A stretch of 64,000 nucleotides of DNA from Parapristionchus giblindavisi (lineage: Eukaryota; Nematoda; Chromadorea; Rhabditida; Diplogasteridae). The DNA lies in assembly GCA_943737045.1 (NCBI GenBank), contig CALSFV010000326.1:62001-126000 (forward strand), given 5' to 3'. The notes below the pieces were generated by a model. It ran no database searches and was not told the DNA's origin. It worked only from the letters and a program-made list of their open reading frames with translations. Below are positions 23,870-37,373 of this stretch, in pieces. The translations under genes were made by a program, and so were the position numbers. Each line of letters begins with the position of its first letter. The first letter of the stretch is position 1.

Positions 23870-26800
23870 CTAGGTGGAAGACGATGAAGAGATGTTAGTA
23901 TTCACTCCTCCCTCAACACGAACTCCTATCGTTGAAGAAAAGAAAGAGAAGGATACTGCAGTTGACAAGGCCCATCCTGGTGATAGGTATGCATATCTCA
24001 ATTTTTTTTGGCATGATGAATGTTAAATTATGCGGAAAAAAAGAATCAAATTTTGTGCAATTTGTGGGGCACTTTCAAAGAATGATCTTGTCAACTTTGA
24101 TAGATACAATAATGAGGGAATCATATTAAATTAGATAAGATGAATGGTTATTTTTTCCCTTTTGTCTACAATATGGCTATAAATTAATTGATTTATATTT
24201 TTCTGTCGTGTTTTTTTCTAACAACATCTTTACAGAGTGGGAGATGCTTCCAAGGACGATAAGACCACCGATGTAGTTGCTTCGAAAGACGTTCAATTCG
24301 ATGTTAAACTAGTAGTTGATGAGATCAGTGCTATATTGAATGCTGATGATGATAGTGGAATATCCACTCTTAGTATCAAAGGATTCAATACTAATGCTAA
24401 GGTATCAACTATTCATTCATTGTAGAATGATTGAGTTATCCACTATAGATTGGGAGATTGAAAAATGATTTGAGAGATGTTTCGATTTGAAGAATGAAGA
24501 GATTGAGTGTTTGAACTTGGTGATTACTTGTTTCACTGATATATTGTAAACCATTAAGTTGAATTGATTTCTTGATAATCTTGATGGTGGTCTTTTATTG
24601 ATGGAAATGAAATTGTTATTCAACATAGGTCCTAGCTGATAATGCCATTGATGTCTCACTCACTCTGGCTGCATTCACAATGTATGATGAGAGACAGTCG
24701 ACGGCTATTCGTGAATTGATGGAGGTACGGTAGTCTGTTCACTGGGTCATATCCATGATCTCCCTTGCAGAAACGTGGTGGGAAGGACGAGAATCTCATC
24801 AATATGCACTTTGAACAGAACGCCCAACAAGATAAGAAGGGTACGGTAATATAATGTATTGATTATATATATATTGATTCACTGTTAATTGTTTCAGTTC
24901 GTCTTCAAATGTGTGCATTCTTCATATGTCTTTGTCCTGAATTCCTTGGAAGTTTGGCCAAATTCTTTGCTGTTGAAAAGACGGAAGAGGAGAAGGAACG
25001 AGAACAAGCTGAGGCTGAACGGTTAATTTTACTCTTCTAATGTTTATTTATATAATTTATTGTTGTTAAATTCATTGTTGTCTGTTACAGTAAGCTCCAA
25101 GCTGGTACGACTCTATCAACGACAGCAGTGACACCCTCATCTGGAGGCTCATCGACTCAAACAGCTACGACTCCTCCCGTTGGAACTCTCGCTCTTGATG
25201 CTGATATACAAGGAATTGAAGTGATTCTTGTGGAGGATTCCACTCAACCTTCGTCCTCTCAAGCTCTCATTCTCACATTCAATTGCAAGATCAAATCCAA
25301 TCCGGTTAGTGTAAATATATTTTGATATTATTATTATTTTTTAAATCTTATTTGTCGAGATATTCAATCAGGGTATGTAAGGTGTAAGGATGTAGTCAAA
25401 AAAGAATTTCTCCTGTGAGATACATGTTTCATAATGGTCTCAAGAATTGTTGGGTAGTTGTAAAGAGTTGATGATTCTCAGTCATGCCTTTCCCCTACAC
25501 ATTCCTTACAGACTCCAACAGCTGAAGAGATGAAGGGAGGTATTGAAGGACTTCGTATCTACTCTTCTTACTATGATGTCGATAAACGAGATCAAGTCAC
25601 CTATGAGGTACCGTAACCCCTCCCCCGTCCTTCCACGATGGTTACCGTAATCGTTTCATTCTGTCAGGTCCTCAAACATTCCGATATCATGTTAGAACTG
25701 CGATCAGAGAAGGCAACTAAGGCAATGGATATTAAGGTAATGATGATGATCTATTGGGATGAGGGTTTTATTGATTGATTTATTGACTGATACTTTTAGG
25801 TTCACTCGACTCCATTGGAACTTCATATGGCTCCATCGGTAGTTCGTATGTTATCTACAGTGAATACTCAGTTTGCTGCTGCTAGTCAGGAGGTACGGTA
25901 ATCTCATTGATTAGATACAAAATGGGCGGAGTCTAATCGATCGATAATGTTTAGGAGTCAGCCGTCTCCACAACCGCTCCTCGTGTTCGTCGATTCGCTA
26001 ACTATTGGACGGCTAAACCATTGAATGAGAACAATCATTGGTTCCTAAAGGTATTCAGAATGGCATTGTGTTTATGAGGTTTGGAATGGAGATAAGGGTT
26101 AGATGGAACATGAATGTGACTGGTTGTTTAGTGTCATAAAACCGAATGATTTGTCATGATATTGGGTTAATTTATTTGTTTTTGTTTATAATGATGGGAC
26201 AGCAAATGATATTCGGAAGAGAGGGGTATGGTGGATACTGAGATATGATAGGAAGAGATCTAAAAATGGTGTTGTGGGAGAAGAACGGAAGGCGCATCCG
26301 TGGGGGTACGTTCGCAAGCATTCTTTACGATAATAACCGGTTGGCTATAATGAATAATGATTGGACTTGACGAGATAATTCCAATAGTTCTAATTCCGTT
26401 GAGTCATGGAAATTGAAACCTCCTTTGTTTGCACGCAATTGATCACTAAATGAAACATGAAAGCGCAAGGTTCACTAGAGTATGGAATGGGTCGCATTAC
26501 AGGCGTTTGCTCTGTTAGTAGTAAATCTTAAAATGTAGAGTAGTGTAATATCACTTATAGGTTCTCAATGTAAACATATTTATTACGATTGTAGGTACCA
26601 GTAGCAGAGGAGGCTTGTGAAGAGATGGAAGAGATTGTCCATGTTGGACCTGTTGAAAGAGCTGAAGTCAAATTCCCTCGAATATCTCTCACTCTTGAGA
26701 CTGATGAGAATGGAGTCAGTTTACCATCACTTTATTGATTGACTTGTCTGTTGATCTACAGTGATCCTCTTCAGGTGTGCACTCCATTGATTCTACTCGG

Positions 26801-29800
26801 AATGAAGATGGAACTGACGGCATCGAATTGGTGAGATAGTATTTGATTGAATGCTTACAATTAGAGATTGAAGAGTGGCCTAGCCAGATTAGCCTTTTCA
26901 GATTTTGATTCAACATTGATATTCTGAATGTGATCTCATAATTGATCTATTTACAGGTCATCTGCTCTCGTTGCCAATGGTGATATGTCCCTGCAGATGA
27001 ATTATTTCAATGAGAACATTTCTGTATGGGAACCCGTGAGTGATCTTTGATCTTTCATTTTTTTTCGTCTCTGTATAGGCGTCCATGATCAGCGACGAAT
27101 CATTTGTCGAGAAACGTAACATTGCGCTTGTCAAATTTCTCAACAAACCGTTGGATAAGGCCTCTAATCTGATGCCTTTTCAGATCATTGAGGCATGTGA
27201 AGTTGGCGAAGGCGAATACGAGCCATGGACCATGTCACTTACGGTAAGTGCTATGACTACAGTACCTCTTGTTCTTTTTGGTCGATAATATCGATTGTTT
27301 ATATTCAGGTTGCTGGTCGTAATAAGTTGAATCCATCTGATACTCGTCCTGATATGTCAGTTGGTATTGAAACTGATCGAATGCTCAATATCACGTATAC
27401 CAAGTCTCTCTATATGCTCACCAATAAACTCAATGATGTATGTTCACTTTATCTCTATCACCTTTTATCTTTATCAAAGTAATCAATCTTTACAGTAATC
27501 CATTGGCTCTTTTCCTTTTCATTATTTCAATCTATTGTAGGCATTTACCCGTGCCGCTAAGCAGATCGCTCCTCCAACGGGTACTCAATTACCAGGAGAT
27601 GAACCATTCCTTGTTCTCAATGATACTGGAGTTGCCGTTATGATTCATAACTCTCAAACACTACAGGTTATCCACCATTTCCTTCTTTGGTCCATCTTCT
27701 CTAAACTCGCCTGTTGATGTCATGTCTCAAGTGTGTGATATGGTGCAATGTCAAATCACTTCAATGTTGTATGAAGATTACATCCCTTTGATATATTGAA
27801 TTGAAGGTGTCAGCAGATGATCGTCCTATCGATGCAACCCATGGGGATTATGTGAGATTGAAGTTGAGAGATAGTGATATCGTTGCTGCACGATCTGCAC
27901 AAGAAGATCCATTTGGACCACCCAAACAACAGGAGACCAAGATTGATATGATGTAAGGATATTTTGTGATTGAGAGCATAGGTCGAAAAGTATGTTACAA
28001 AGTACCTAGCCTGACCGGATTTTTGAGCCAAAATTTTACAAAAATCGAAAAATCTGACCGGATTTTTGAGCCAAAATTTCACAAAAATCTAAAATTCTGA
28101 CCTGATTTTGAGCCAAATTTACCAAAAATCGAAAACCCTGACCGGATTTTGAAAACCGATAACCTAGCTATTCGACCTATGATTGAGAGATTATTGATTT
28201 GTTGACTGCTATGGTATTATTATTGATTAACTTGTGTTCAGAATGGAAGCACTCGGAGAGAAGCAAACAGTTCGTGTTGGTCGTGCAGGAAGACAAATGT
28301 TGGAGTTTGCTGGACCTAAAGAAGATAAGAAAGAGAATGGTCAGGGAACTGTAGCACTGACTGGAGGACATGAGGCTTGGAAGGTATACTGTATATGTCC
28401 TTTGAGAAGGGGCGGAGCTTGATATCGATTGATTAGTTCGATTATTGATTGATTGTTTCAGGTGGTAGCAGAGACACGTGTAGAGGGAGGACGACGATTG
28501 TTGACACTTTCATCTCATATCAGAGTCCAATCACATATTGAGTGTGAGATTGAGGTAGGAGAAGATGATAATTCATTGTTTACAATTTGACACCGGTGGA
28601 TTGTTAGAAGGAATACTTTTGAGAGTATAATGAAAGATGAAGTGAAGGGGATGCATGTTGGATATTGTTTTTGCTTCACATTTCAACCACAAACTAATGA
28701 GATGAAAGTGAGAAGTTCAATTGAATCAATAGTGAAACAGGAAATTCACTGGTTTATCAAGATTTTGTTGATTTTTACTGGGAATTTTTAATTACTTGGT
28801 TCATTCAGTTGTTTTAACTAAAAAAATAAATCTGACTATTTTGAAGGTATTCTCTCGTCGTGACACAACTCTCGATCCATGTGGTTCAATTTCATTTGGA
28901 GAGAAAATGAATCTACCTCTCAATCTACTCTATACTACTGAAGGAGAATTGTTCTTCAAACCTTCTACTGACAAGTTTGTGCTATATATACTTGAGTTTA
29001 CCAAGTTTAAATTCTAAAGAGATGTACATATAGTTTGACTTGGAAATGTAATCTGTATATTCATGGTTGATTAGCTAGTGATAACATAATAGACTTAATA
29101 ATATAATATTATATTAAGATGGGATGTGTGTGAGAAAGGTGTGAGTTGGCATGATTTCTCCTCTTCATTCCATCGTATCATCGAATGTAGACCTACATCT
29201 GGTGGAGAATCATTCCATTTCGAAATTGTTGTCACTGAAGAAAGATGTCATTATGGTAAGAAGAGAAGATCAAAGATCAAAGATCAATTTCTCGATTGCA
29301 GGATCAGAGAGTGTAATGGCGTACGTGATGCACTTCCATCCCGCTCTCGTTCTCCATAATCTACTGCCTATGCCCATTCATATCACACAACCGGTACAAC
29401 GAGTTGTAGATCACTTATTAATCAATACCACCAACAATAATCAATATCACAGATTAGTTCTATTTTACTATAGATGTTTTGTTTTTGACTCAGCGGTGTA
29501 ATCTATACTATTGTATGTGTTCCCCGTAATGATAATATATGGTGTTGAAACGTGAATCCAACAGTTCATCTCAATCTATTCATTATTCTTCAGATGGATC
29601 TGGAACTTGAACCTGGAGATCATTCGGTAGTCAATGTCGTCCCCGGAGAAACACTCAAACTATCCGTATGTTAATCTTTGATCTTTGATCTTTACCACTT
29701 GATCTTTGATCTCTGATCTTCAATGTATCTCTTGTAGGTTAATCATCTCGATCAGACATATTGGTTGGATATGAAACAGGAAGAGGAGAAGCCAGATCTG

Positions 29801-32800
29801 CAAGTAGTAGCACTGAATCTTCCAACAGGAGCTGATGAACTGGTGAGATTCATTCATTCATTATTTTACAGGTGTCATTTACATATTGCCATTATTGATT
29901 GATGAAGAGGTGTAATTAACTAATTTGCAGCTTCTTGGTATTCGTTGGTCACGTGAAACAGGAGGATTGAGAGGGTCCCTATATGCTCCATTCTGGCTAG
30001 TCAACAATACTCGATATATTCTGAATCATATGGTGAGTGGAGTGAACATTCCTATTTGCCTATTCCTTCTTTCTTTATCGATTGATTCATATCTCATAGC
30101 CGTATCATCTATGTATGTTAATCAATATTGATCTACTCTCATCTTATCTATCATACTTCTTTATCTCTCTACCGTAATCTTCAGAAGTGTACCGTTGTTA
30201 CTCGTTCCACCACACCGCACAGTGTGAGTATGGCTGAATGCGCACTATGAAGTTGTCGTTGATCTTTGATCTTTATAATTTGATCTTTGATCTCTGCGCT
30301 ATCTATCTTACTATTCCTGTTGCTTTTGAGTATAATTTTCAAGCTCATTCTGTCATCCTATCCTGTCTTATTTATCTTTTTCTCTTTCTCGATTTGCCCT
30401 AAGCTTTGGACTTTCGTCATTTCTTTAATTTTCCAATAATTTCCCCAGTTTGATCTATTCTACGTTTCTATTGTTGAGCGGTCCTACTATCCATAATCAA
30501 TCGATATATGATACAGTATGATTAGAAAGGGGTGATGATTCCCTTCAGGAGTCAGCTGGATTCTTGGAAGCTTCTGCTACTCGATGTGTACCATGCAAGA
30601 AGAAAATGAGCGGATCAGAGGTGGAGACCATTCATACATTCACTCCTTCTTCTTCTCCTTCATTGTCATCTCCTTCCTCTTCTTCTTCTCTTATTTCTTC
30701 TTCTACTCTTCATCAATCTCATTTTATCAATCAGGCGAGCGGTCTCTCGCTTGCTTATCATACTTGTACATCCTCTGTTCATGTCGCATCCACTTGTTGT
30801 AGTTTGATCTTTAATCTTTGCTTGATAGATCATTGACAAATGTGTGCTTGATCTCTATCAGTATATCATTTGAATGTGCTTTGTTCATCCATCTGCTTTT
30901 GGTTTGATTCTGTCTATTTTAGTTATCGATTTATCGATTGACAGTGATCGTTGATATTGTATTCAGATAGTTGTACTTTCGAGAGTGCATGGTGTCTCTC
31001 ATTTGAGTTCTCTTCCAAAATGGCTAGTATGCATTGACTGTCATGATGTACATACCAAAATATGTGTGGTGATGCTTGAATGTGTGTGAACGCAACCGAT
31101 TCTGGCTTTATTTGTTGAGTAATCAATCAATAATAATCGACTTCCGATCAATTATTGATTTTCGTAAACTTTCAGACGGACAATGCTGTTGCACATAAAC
31201 CCGACAACAACCCGATCATTCTGCCCTTCCCTAGTACGGATCTTGGACAGAAGAAGAAGGTATACTGTAGATTGAGATAATGGATTGATATATTGATTTC
31301 TTTATTCAGGCATGTGTTCAAGTGGGAGATTCGAAATGGTCAGATAACTTCCCCCTCGACACAGCTGGAAATGCTTCTCGTATCACTTGTAAGGGTACTG
31401 ATAGGGAATATGATGTAAGTGGGCGGAGTCTATAATGATGATAATGATAATGTGATTGTAGTTAACAGTAGACATTCGTCTATGTTCATCGGGTCTAACG
31501 AAGGTTGTCACATTCTCTCCATTCTATCTTGTATCCAATTGTGGAAGATTAGATATGGAAGTAAGAGAAGATGGAAAGGATGAATGGATTGACGTACCTG
31601 CACAAACGGTTTGTTGTACCATTAATAAGGTTATGGTAACGTTTACGGTTAGTATTATGGTAGTATTTATGGTTAAGGGTTTGATAATTTTGGATGGAAT
31701 AAGGAGACTTCTTAATCATATTGGTTTCAGTGTGTTGGCATCTATCCAATGCAGAAAGAGAAACGTAAACTATTGTGTCTACGATATAAGGGATCAACGA
31801 ATGAATCTCTACTCTTCCCTATCACTGAGAATCTCGATACATTCGTTCATATCGATGATGATACTTGTGGAGGTCAGTACATCATAATAGTCATGGTTAT
31901 CATTATGGGGCTCTTTTGAGATAAGACGGATTTGATCTATTAGAATGTTATATTGGATTGGATTGATGTGAGAGAGATGAAACCGCGATCCACCTTGTGT
32001 CAAGTTGCAAAAGTGAACGTCTGTTTCTGTTCTTCTTTTTCTATGTTGGAGATCAATAGGTGGTGCTCGTGTCAATGATTATACATACTAGTGGAGGTGC
32101 GGCGATTATCATAATCGTAATTATGCAGTTTCCTTAACATTAGGAAGATCGCTTTCTACCTTAATGTTATTTGCGATTTGGTTGATGTGAGAGCACTGAA
32201 ACCGAAGATCCACAAGGCTTTAAGATACAAAAGTGAATGTCTGGATTGGTTCTTCTTTTTAATGTTGGTAAACAATAGTGTTGTTATGCATTATACCATA
32301 ATAATGCCCCATTTCCATTATCTAATTTCCTTTATGATTTCAGTATCTGTCTCGGTTACGGTAGCTGAATCATCAGTCGTCGTCCATTTGACTCCATTCG
32401 CACCTGGAATGGCACCCGCTCATATCATCAATCACACTACAGTATGTACTCAAAGATCAAAGATCAATGTGAATGTATTCTGATTACAGTATCCCGTCCG
32501 ATTCCGTCAAAAGGGAACACTTACGGATATTCATCTGAAACCACGAGAGACTGCCATGTTCACATGGGCTGATGTTACCAAGAATAGAGTACTCGAATAT
32601 TGGTGTGGAGAAGCAAAGGTGAGGAATACGGTAGATGGAGGAGTACTGTAGGATCATATTCTCATATTGATAGGATACAAGGGACGATTTCTATAGTTGT
32701 TGTGTGATTTGACTTATTGGATTACTTTATTTTCCCTTGATTGGTACTATGTAAACTGATGATTTAGGAGGAAGATACATTGGATCAATCTCGTCGTTGT

Positions 32801-35800
32801 GAACTTCAACCAGTTCAATCAAAGAGAAGGTATAATCCTCTATCAATAATCAATCCAAGTCAATCCAAATCAAATCAAACTCCTTATGGTTCTATACGAT
32901 CTTTACGTGATGATACAAAGTATGATACTTTATCGATCATTTCCAATATTGATTGTTTATCTATATCGATTGATTGTATCTATCGATTGAATTTGGTAAT
33001 TTAGATACGTCTATCTCGTATCGTTCCTCAATGGTCGACAACGTACTCTTCTCTTTGAGAGTGATCTCATGCAGGCCAATCTGGCATACGGTGGATGGGA
33101 GACGGATAAGGTACGGTAGATTAGAGAGGAATACTGTAGTTGTATTGATTGATTAATGGCAGATTGTTATCAGGTTGCCCTTCAAGCTGAGCTTCAACTT
33201 CATGGAGTCGGTATATCTGTAGTGGATAATGTAGCTAGAAAGGAGGTTGGTTGTTAGACTTTTATTGATTGATTGTGTACCTCTATCTTTAAGATATTGT
33301 ATATGGCCATCTCATCGTCAAGTGTTCTATGGGAAGAAGAAGCGAAGAAGGGACGATTTAAGGTTATTATTGATTGATTATTGATTTTATTTCATTTAAT
33401 ATAAAAACTACTATTTGTAGCCCCTGAGCGTTGCTCTGATGGAATCATTGGAAGACAAGTACAATACATATCTGGAGAATCCTAATGATCCTGTTCAGGT
33501 ATGAAATGAGGGGTATATGGGTATCTATTGTCCCCGTTTGGGTTACGGTTAACCATTCATGGTTTATTGATTCAGTGGACCACAATCAATGAACACTTCC
33601 ATGTTGACTTCAAGAATATGATTGTGAAGAAGAAGAAGAATAAGGAGTTCAAGTTGAGACGATGCTTCGAGAAGGTACTGTAGAGTGAATGGTGGAATTG
33701 AGTCCATAACTGATTTTATTTATTAATTAATTGATTGTAGGGTATATGGGCAATGTATGGACAGAGTAAGGAGAGGACTAAGGCTCATCTCAAATTGAAT
33801 CATATACAGATAGATAATCAGGTACATTGTTGTACAAATTTGTGAAGTGGAGGAAAATGAAATAGAGTGAAGGGAAATACGAATAAGGGGATATTCAAAG
33901 TTCTGTGAGAAGAATGAAATGTATATCTTATTCTTCTTTGCAATCCAGTTTGAAACGACCCTTAACTGAAATTTATTTTGTGGTCATTAAAGAACACAGT
34001 ATCTTCTTTTCTACAGTATCCCCTCATATTGATCTATCATAATCTTCTATGACTTCAGTTGGATGCATGTGTCTTCCCATGTATGTTATCAGTAGTTCCT
34101 CCTCCTCGATCCATCGTTCAAGACAATGCACCCAAACCATTTGTTGAATTATCTATGATCAAGAGACAGAGTGAACACTCTACCGTGCCTGAGGTATTGA
34201 TATTTTGTTCCATGATCTTTGATCTTTGATCTTTGATCTCTCTTTAGATTGAATATCTGCAAGTTCTCATGCAAGAGTTTGCCGTCCGTGCCGATCAAGG
34301 AGCGATCAATGCACTTCTTGCATTTATTGATACGGAAGCTGAACCGAAACAGTATGATGTAAGATACCCTAATTGTAGTTTGATCTTTGATCTTTGATCT
34401 ATCAATATATTGTTCAGAGGGAAGCATTCGCTATCGACTTCAAGCTAACGGAGACAAAGTTGGAAGATCTCGCTCAGTCTTGGAAGGTTCAGAAGCCAAA
34501 GAGTTTCTATCAATTGATGCATATCTCACCTCTTATGGTGAGTTTCTCTTTTATGATGATTGTAGCCTTTTATTCTATTTATATCTCATCTTCTATTATA
34601 GATCCATCTTTCATTCTCTCAAGGAGGAACTTCGGGTGAATCATCCAATGCCCCAATGCCTATTCAATCTCAATTCATCTCTGTTCTTCTCAAATCTGTC
34701 GGAGTGACGGTCACTGAGCTACAAGACGTTGTCTTCAAGTGAGTGTTGATAGATACCACTCTCATTGTGATGTAGCCAAACATCAGCCGCCATAGCTCAG
34801 TCGGTTAGAGCGTGGGTCTAATAAGCCCAAGGTCGCAGGTTCGACCCCTGCTGGCGGCAAATACCTTTTGCCCTTTTTTCACAGCAAATATTGTCCATTC
34901 AGGTTAGCATACTTTGAGAGGAAGTGCGTGTTCTACAGTGCTGAACAACTGAATGGCGAGATTATCTCCCATTATACAATGCAGGTAATTGTTTGTTTGA
35001 ATATTGAACAGCTAGCTAATGTCTTGAATGTGTCTTTAATGATTTATTGTCATTGTCAATTCCATAGTTTTTTTCGTTTTCCAAATGATTTAAATGAATT
35101 CTATAATATGTATTTTCAGGCAATCAAGCAATTGTATGTCCTGGTTCTTGGATTGGATATCATTGGAAATCCATTCGGTCTTGTGAGGGATCTCTCATCT
35201 GGAGTGGAAGATCTGTTCTATCAACCATTCCAAGGAGCCATTCAGGTACTGTATATCAATCGATCTATCGATAACTGACTTTTCATTTCTAATCAATAAA
35301 CCATGTATATAGGGACCAGAAGAGTTCGCTGCTGGTATGGCTCTGGGAGTGTCATCACTGGTTGGTCATACTATTGGAGGAGCAGCTGGTGCTGTTGGTC
35401 GTATTGCGGGTACTGTAGGAAAGGTACGGTAGATAGTCATCTAGGAGTACGGTAGACTATTTATTAATTTTACAGGGAGTAGCTGCACTCACTTTTGATG
35501 ATGATTATCAGAGAAAGCGACAGGAAGATCTGAATAGGAAACCTCAGGTATGATAGAGATATCAATTGATTGATTGGTGGATACGGTAGTAGATGATATC
35601 TATTGATTACAGTCAGTGGGAGAGGGAATGGCTCGTGGTGTGAAAGGACTAGGAATGGGAATCGTCGACGGTGTCACTGGTGTATTCACCAAACCAGTCG
35701 AAGGAGCCAGAAAGGAAGGAGCTGGAGGATTCGTCAAGGTTTGACTATAGTCTAGTCTATACTAGAGTGTAGTTGGTTATGATGAATAATTGTAGGGACT

Positions 35801-36600
35801 AGGCAAGGGTCTCGTAGGTGCTGTCACCCGTCCCGTATCTGGTGTAGTTGATCTCGCATCATCTACAATGAATAGTGTACGAACTGTTGCTGGAACTGAT
35901 AGGAGTACTGATCCATTGAGGTAATCGATATACCATACCGTATACTAGAAGATTATATTGATTGATTGATTCGTTTAGGGCTCCTCGACTCATTCGTGAA
36001 GATGGCATCATTAGACCGTATTCGGCTGTCGAGGCTATAGGCAATAAGATCTTCAAGGTTTAAATCGATAATTGATCTTACCGTAATCCTTCAATTCTTT
36101 GCAGGACACAGACCGTGGAGCAGTTGCTGAGACTGATCATTTCATCACTCATGCATCGATAACTGACAAGTGTGTACTGTTGGTTACGAATCGACAACTG
36201 ATAATATCGAAGGTACGGTAGATTTGGATTACGGTACTTACAACTATTAAATTGATTGCATTTGTAGCGTACTGATATGATGGGAACTTGGTCAACTGAT
36301 TGGAATGCTCATTATTCTAAGATTCACGAGCCTACCTTTGTTGAGAATGGAATCAAGGTAGATCATGAAATAATCGATAATCGATCGATCAATATTGATT
36401 TCTTTAGATTGTACTGAAGGAGAAGAAGAAGGGATTCCTTGGTATCGGAAGCAGTCAAGGAAAGATTATCACATTCAATAATAATAATTTAAATGTGAGT
36501 TTTATATTTATTGATTTGATTGGTTGTGAGTCTATGGTTATGATTCTTTCAGAGTATTCGAAGCAAAATCTTGGAAGCTTATCGATTGGCTACTGAATAG
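13638..36600 (+). CDS. vps-13: VPS13 bridge-like lipid transfer protein (VPS13A/C type)
   Basis: Roughly 70 short exons over 23 kb encode a protein of about 3,000 residues. The first exon reads [20 protein letters not shown], the chorein_N signature, continuing [18 protein letters not shown]...[13 protein letters not shown] (13638-14160). This starts the hydrophobic groove that carries phospholipids between membranes at contact sites. The middle (15-27 kb) is the long repeating-beta groove. The adaptor-binding/SHR-BD region spans about 27.8-32.6 kb ([31 protein letters not shown]). The carboxy end has [38 protein letters not shown], glycine-rich amphipathic segments (35.1-35.9 kb) and a PH-like end ([31 protein letters not shown]) to the stop at 36598-36600. 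All tested exon junctions keep frame. Introns hold a tRNA gene and several inverted-repeat elements. The gene looks intact; A versus C subtype cannot be decided. Confidence 0.95.
14878..15022. mobile_element. Inverted-repeat element (MITE-like) in a VPS13 intron
   Basis: The arms GGGTAATATTACAGCAAGT (left) and the reverse complement of ACTTACTGTAATATTACCC (right) pair over about 37 bp around an AT-rich centre of about 70 bp. Weaker matching continues outward into CGGTTTTGCA/TACAAAATCGG, so the true ends may lie 10-20 bp further out. No coding content. No certain target duplication. Confidence 0.7.
16148..16729. mobile_element. Long-armed MITE, Tc1/mariner-like TA target, in a VPS13 intron
   Basis: Ends are CCGTCAAAACGAAAAA and its complement TTTTTCGTTTTGACGG, flanked by TA on both sides (16146-16147 and 16730-16731). 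Inverted similarity continues about 55 bp inward through the CATTTGTGACAAATTGTCAC segments. The centre has a second, imperfect inverted repeat (CACTGTTTGG near 16447; CCAAACAGCG near 16523). No transposase frame. TA duplication suggests mobilisation by a Tc1/mariner enzyme. Confidence 0.75.
20347..20539. mobile_element. hAT-like MITE with internal tandem repeats, in a VPS13 intron
   Basis: Terminal inverted repeat CATACATGGGCG (20347-20358) matches CGCCCATGTATG (20528-20539). Both sides are flanked by the perfect 8-bp duplication ATCGATAA (20339-20346 and 20540-20547), the target-site length of hAT transposons, with T and A at positions 2 and 7 as hAT sites prefer. Inside, three units spaced about 50 bp each contain TTTTACAGGGGGC (or TTTTAACAGGGGGC). 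No coding capacity. Confidence 0.85.
23827..23870. repeat. (TTGA)n microsatellite in a VPS13 intron
   Basis: About ten uninterrupted TTGA/GATT tetramers. Shorter runs of the same tetramer occur in most introns and spacers of the window. Confidence 0.9.
27977..28181 (+). mobile_element. hAT-like MITE with internal 43-bp repeats, copy 1
   Basis: Terminal inverted repeat CATAGGTCGAA (27977-27987) and TTCGACCTATG (28171-28181), flanked by the perfect 8-bp duplication ATTGAGAG (27969-27976 and 28182-28189). Inside are about 3.5 tandem units of 40-43 bp, each starting CTGACCGGATTTTGAGCCAA or close to it. Lies in a VPS13 intron. A second copy, in the opposite orientation, is at 44839-44996. Confidence 0.92.
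31960..32278. repeat. Diverged direct duplication in a VPS13 intron
   Basis: Two related segments of about 99 bp, 31960-32059 and 32180-32278, both beginning TTGATGTGAGAG, passing through GAAACCG and GATCCAC, and ending with TTCTTCTTTTT...ATGTTGG...CAATAG. Many substitutions separate them. They are not part of the VPS13 reading frame. Origin unknown. Confidence 0.65.
34786..34859 (+). tRNA. tRNA-Ile (AAT anticodon) inside a VPS13 intron
   Basis: A 74-nt cloverleaf. Acceptor GCCGCCA pairs with TGGCGGC, discriminator A at 34859. D arm GCTC/GAGC with loop AGTCGGTTA. Anticodon stem TGGGT/GCCCA with loop CTAATAA, anticodon AAT, hence isoleucine. T arm GCAGG-TTCGACC-CCTGC. Internal promoter boxes A and B are both intact. 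A TTTT run at 34866 can terminate Pol III. It occupies nearly half of a 163-nt VPS13 intron (34740-34902) on the sense strand. Confidence 0.96.
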
Positions 36601-37373
36601 AGAATTTATCGATTATTGACGAGTCTATCGATTGTATCATTTTAATTTTTATAGTGCATTTACAGTATTCATCACTCATTTCGTTTATCTCTCACTGATG
36701 CATAGTATTTCACACTATCTGTTATCTAATGTCTTTTTATCTTTTACTATTCATTCTTTGTATATTTCTTGTTGCCCCTCCAACCATCTTTCCCTTTATC
36801 CCCTCTTTCACTGTAATATATTAATCAAATAATTGCTGTTGTTTTAGAATAAAGTTATGATCATTATCCCTGTTAGCCTTTTTGTAGTATCAGTACGATT
36901 GTACCCTGTGTTAGACGGTTTTCCCATTCGTTTTCCATCCCTGTTTCATTCATTGAAGGGATTCAATTGATAAATGTTCTCAAATTACGAACTCAGTCTT
37001 GTCTTCAATCTTCTATTACAGTCATCATTATGATTCTGCGACTACGATACTTAATGTATTCTAAACATGATATATGAGAAGAAGTAATGATACAGTATCT
37101 CTACACACACCCTTCATAAGCCCACCACAGAGGGTAAGAGAGTCTAGAGAAAAGAAATGGTTCATTGTCTTTCTCTCGTTCTCTCAAGTATCCATCTTCT
37201 CTTCTATTCTCTATACTTCAACTGTGATTATTGTCTATACGCCCTCTCTCGTCTTCTTACAATTAAAGATGGACTCCTGCGAATATTTTCGTGAACAAAT
37301 TGTGAAGCCAGAAAGTCAGCAAAAGTTATTCTACATACCGTACACGCAGGCAACGCTTTTTGAAAATAAGAAA

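Noticed and set aside
23827..23870. Regular repeats considered as a CRISPR-like array
   Set aside because: Tetranucleotide microsatellite without spacers in a eukaryotic intron.
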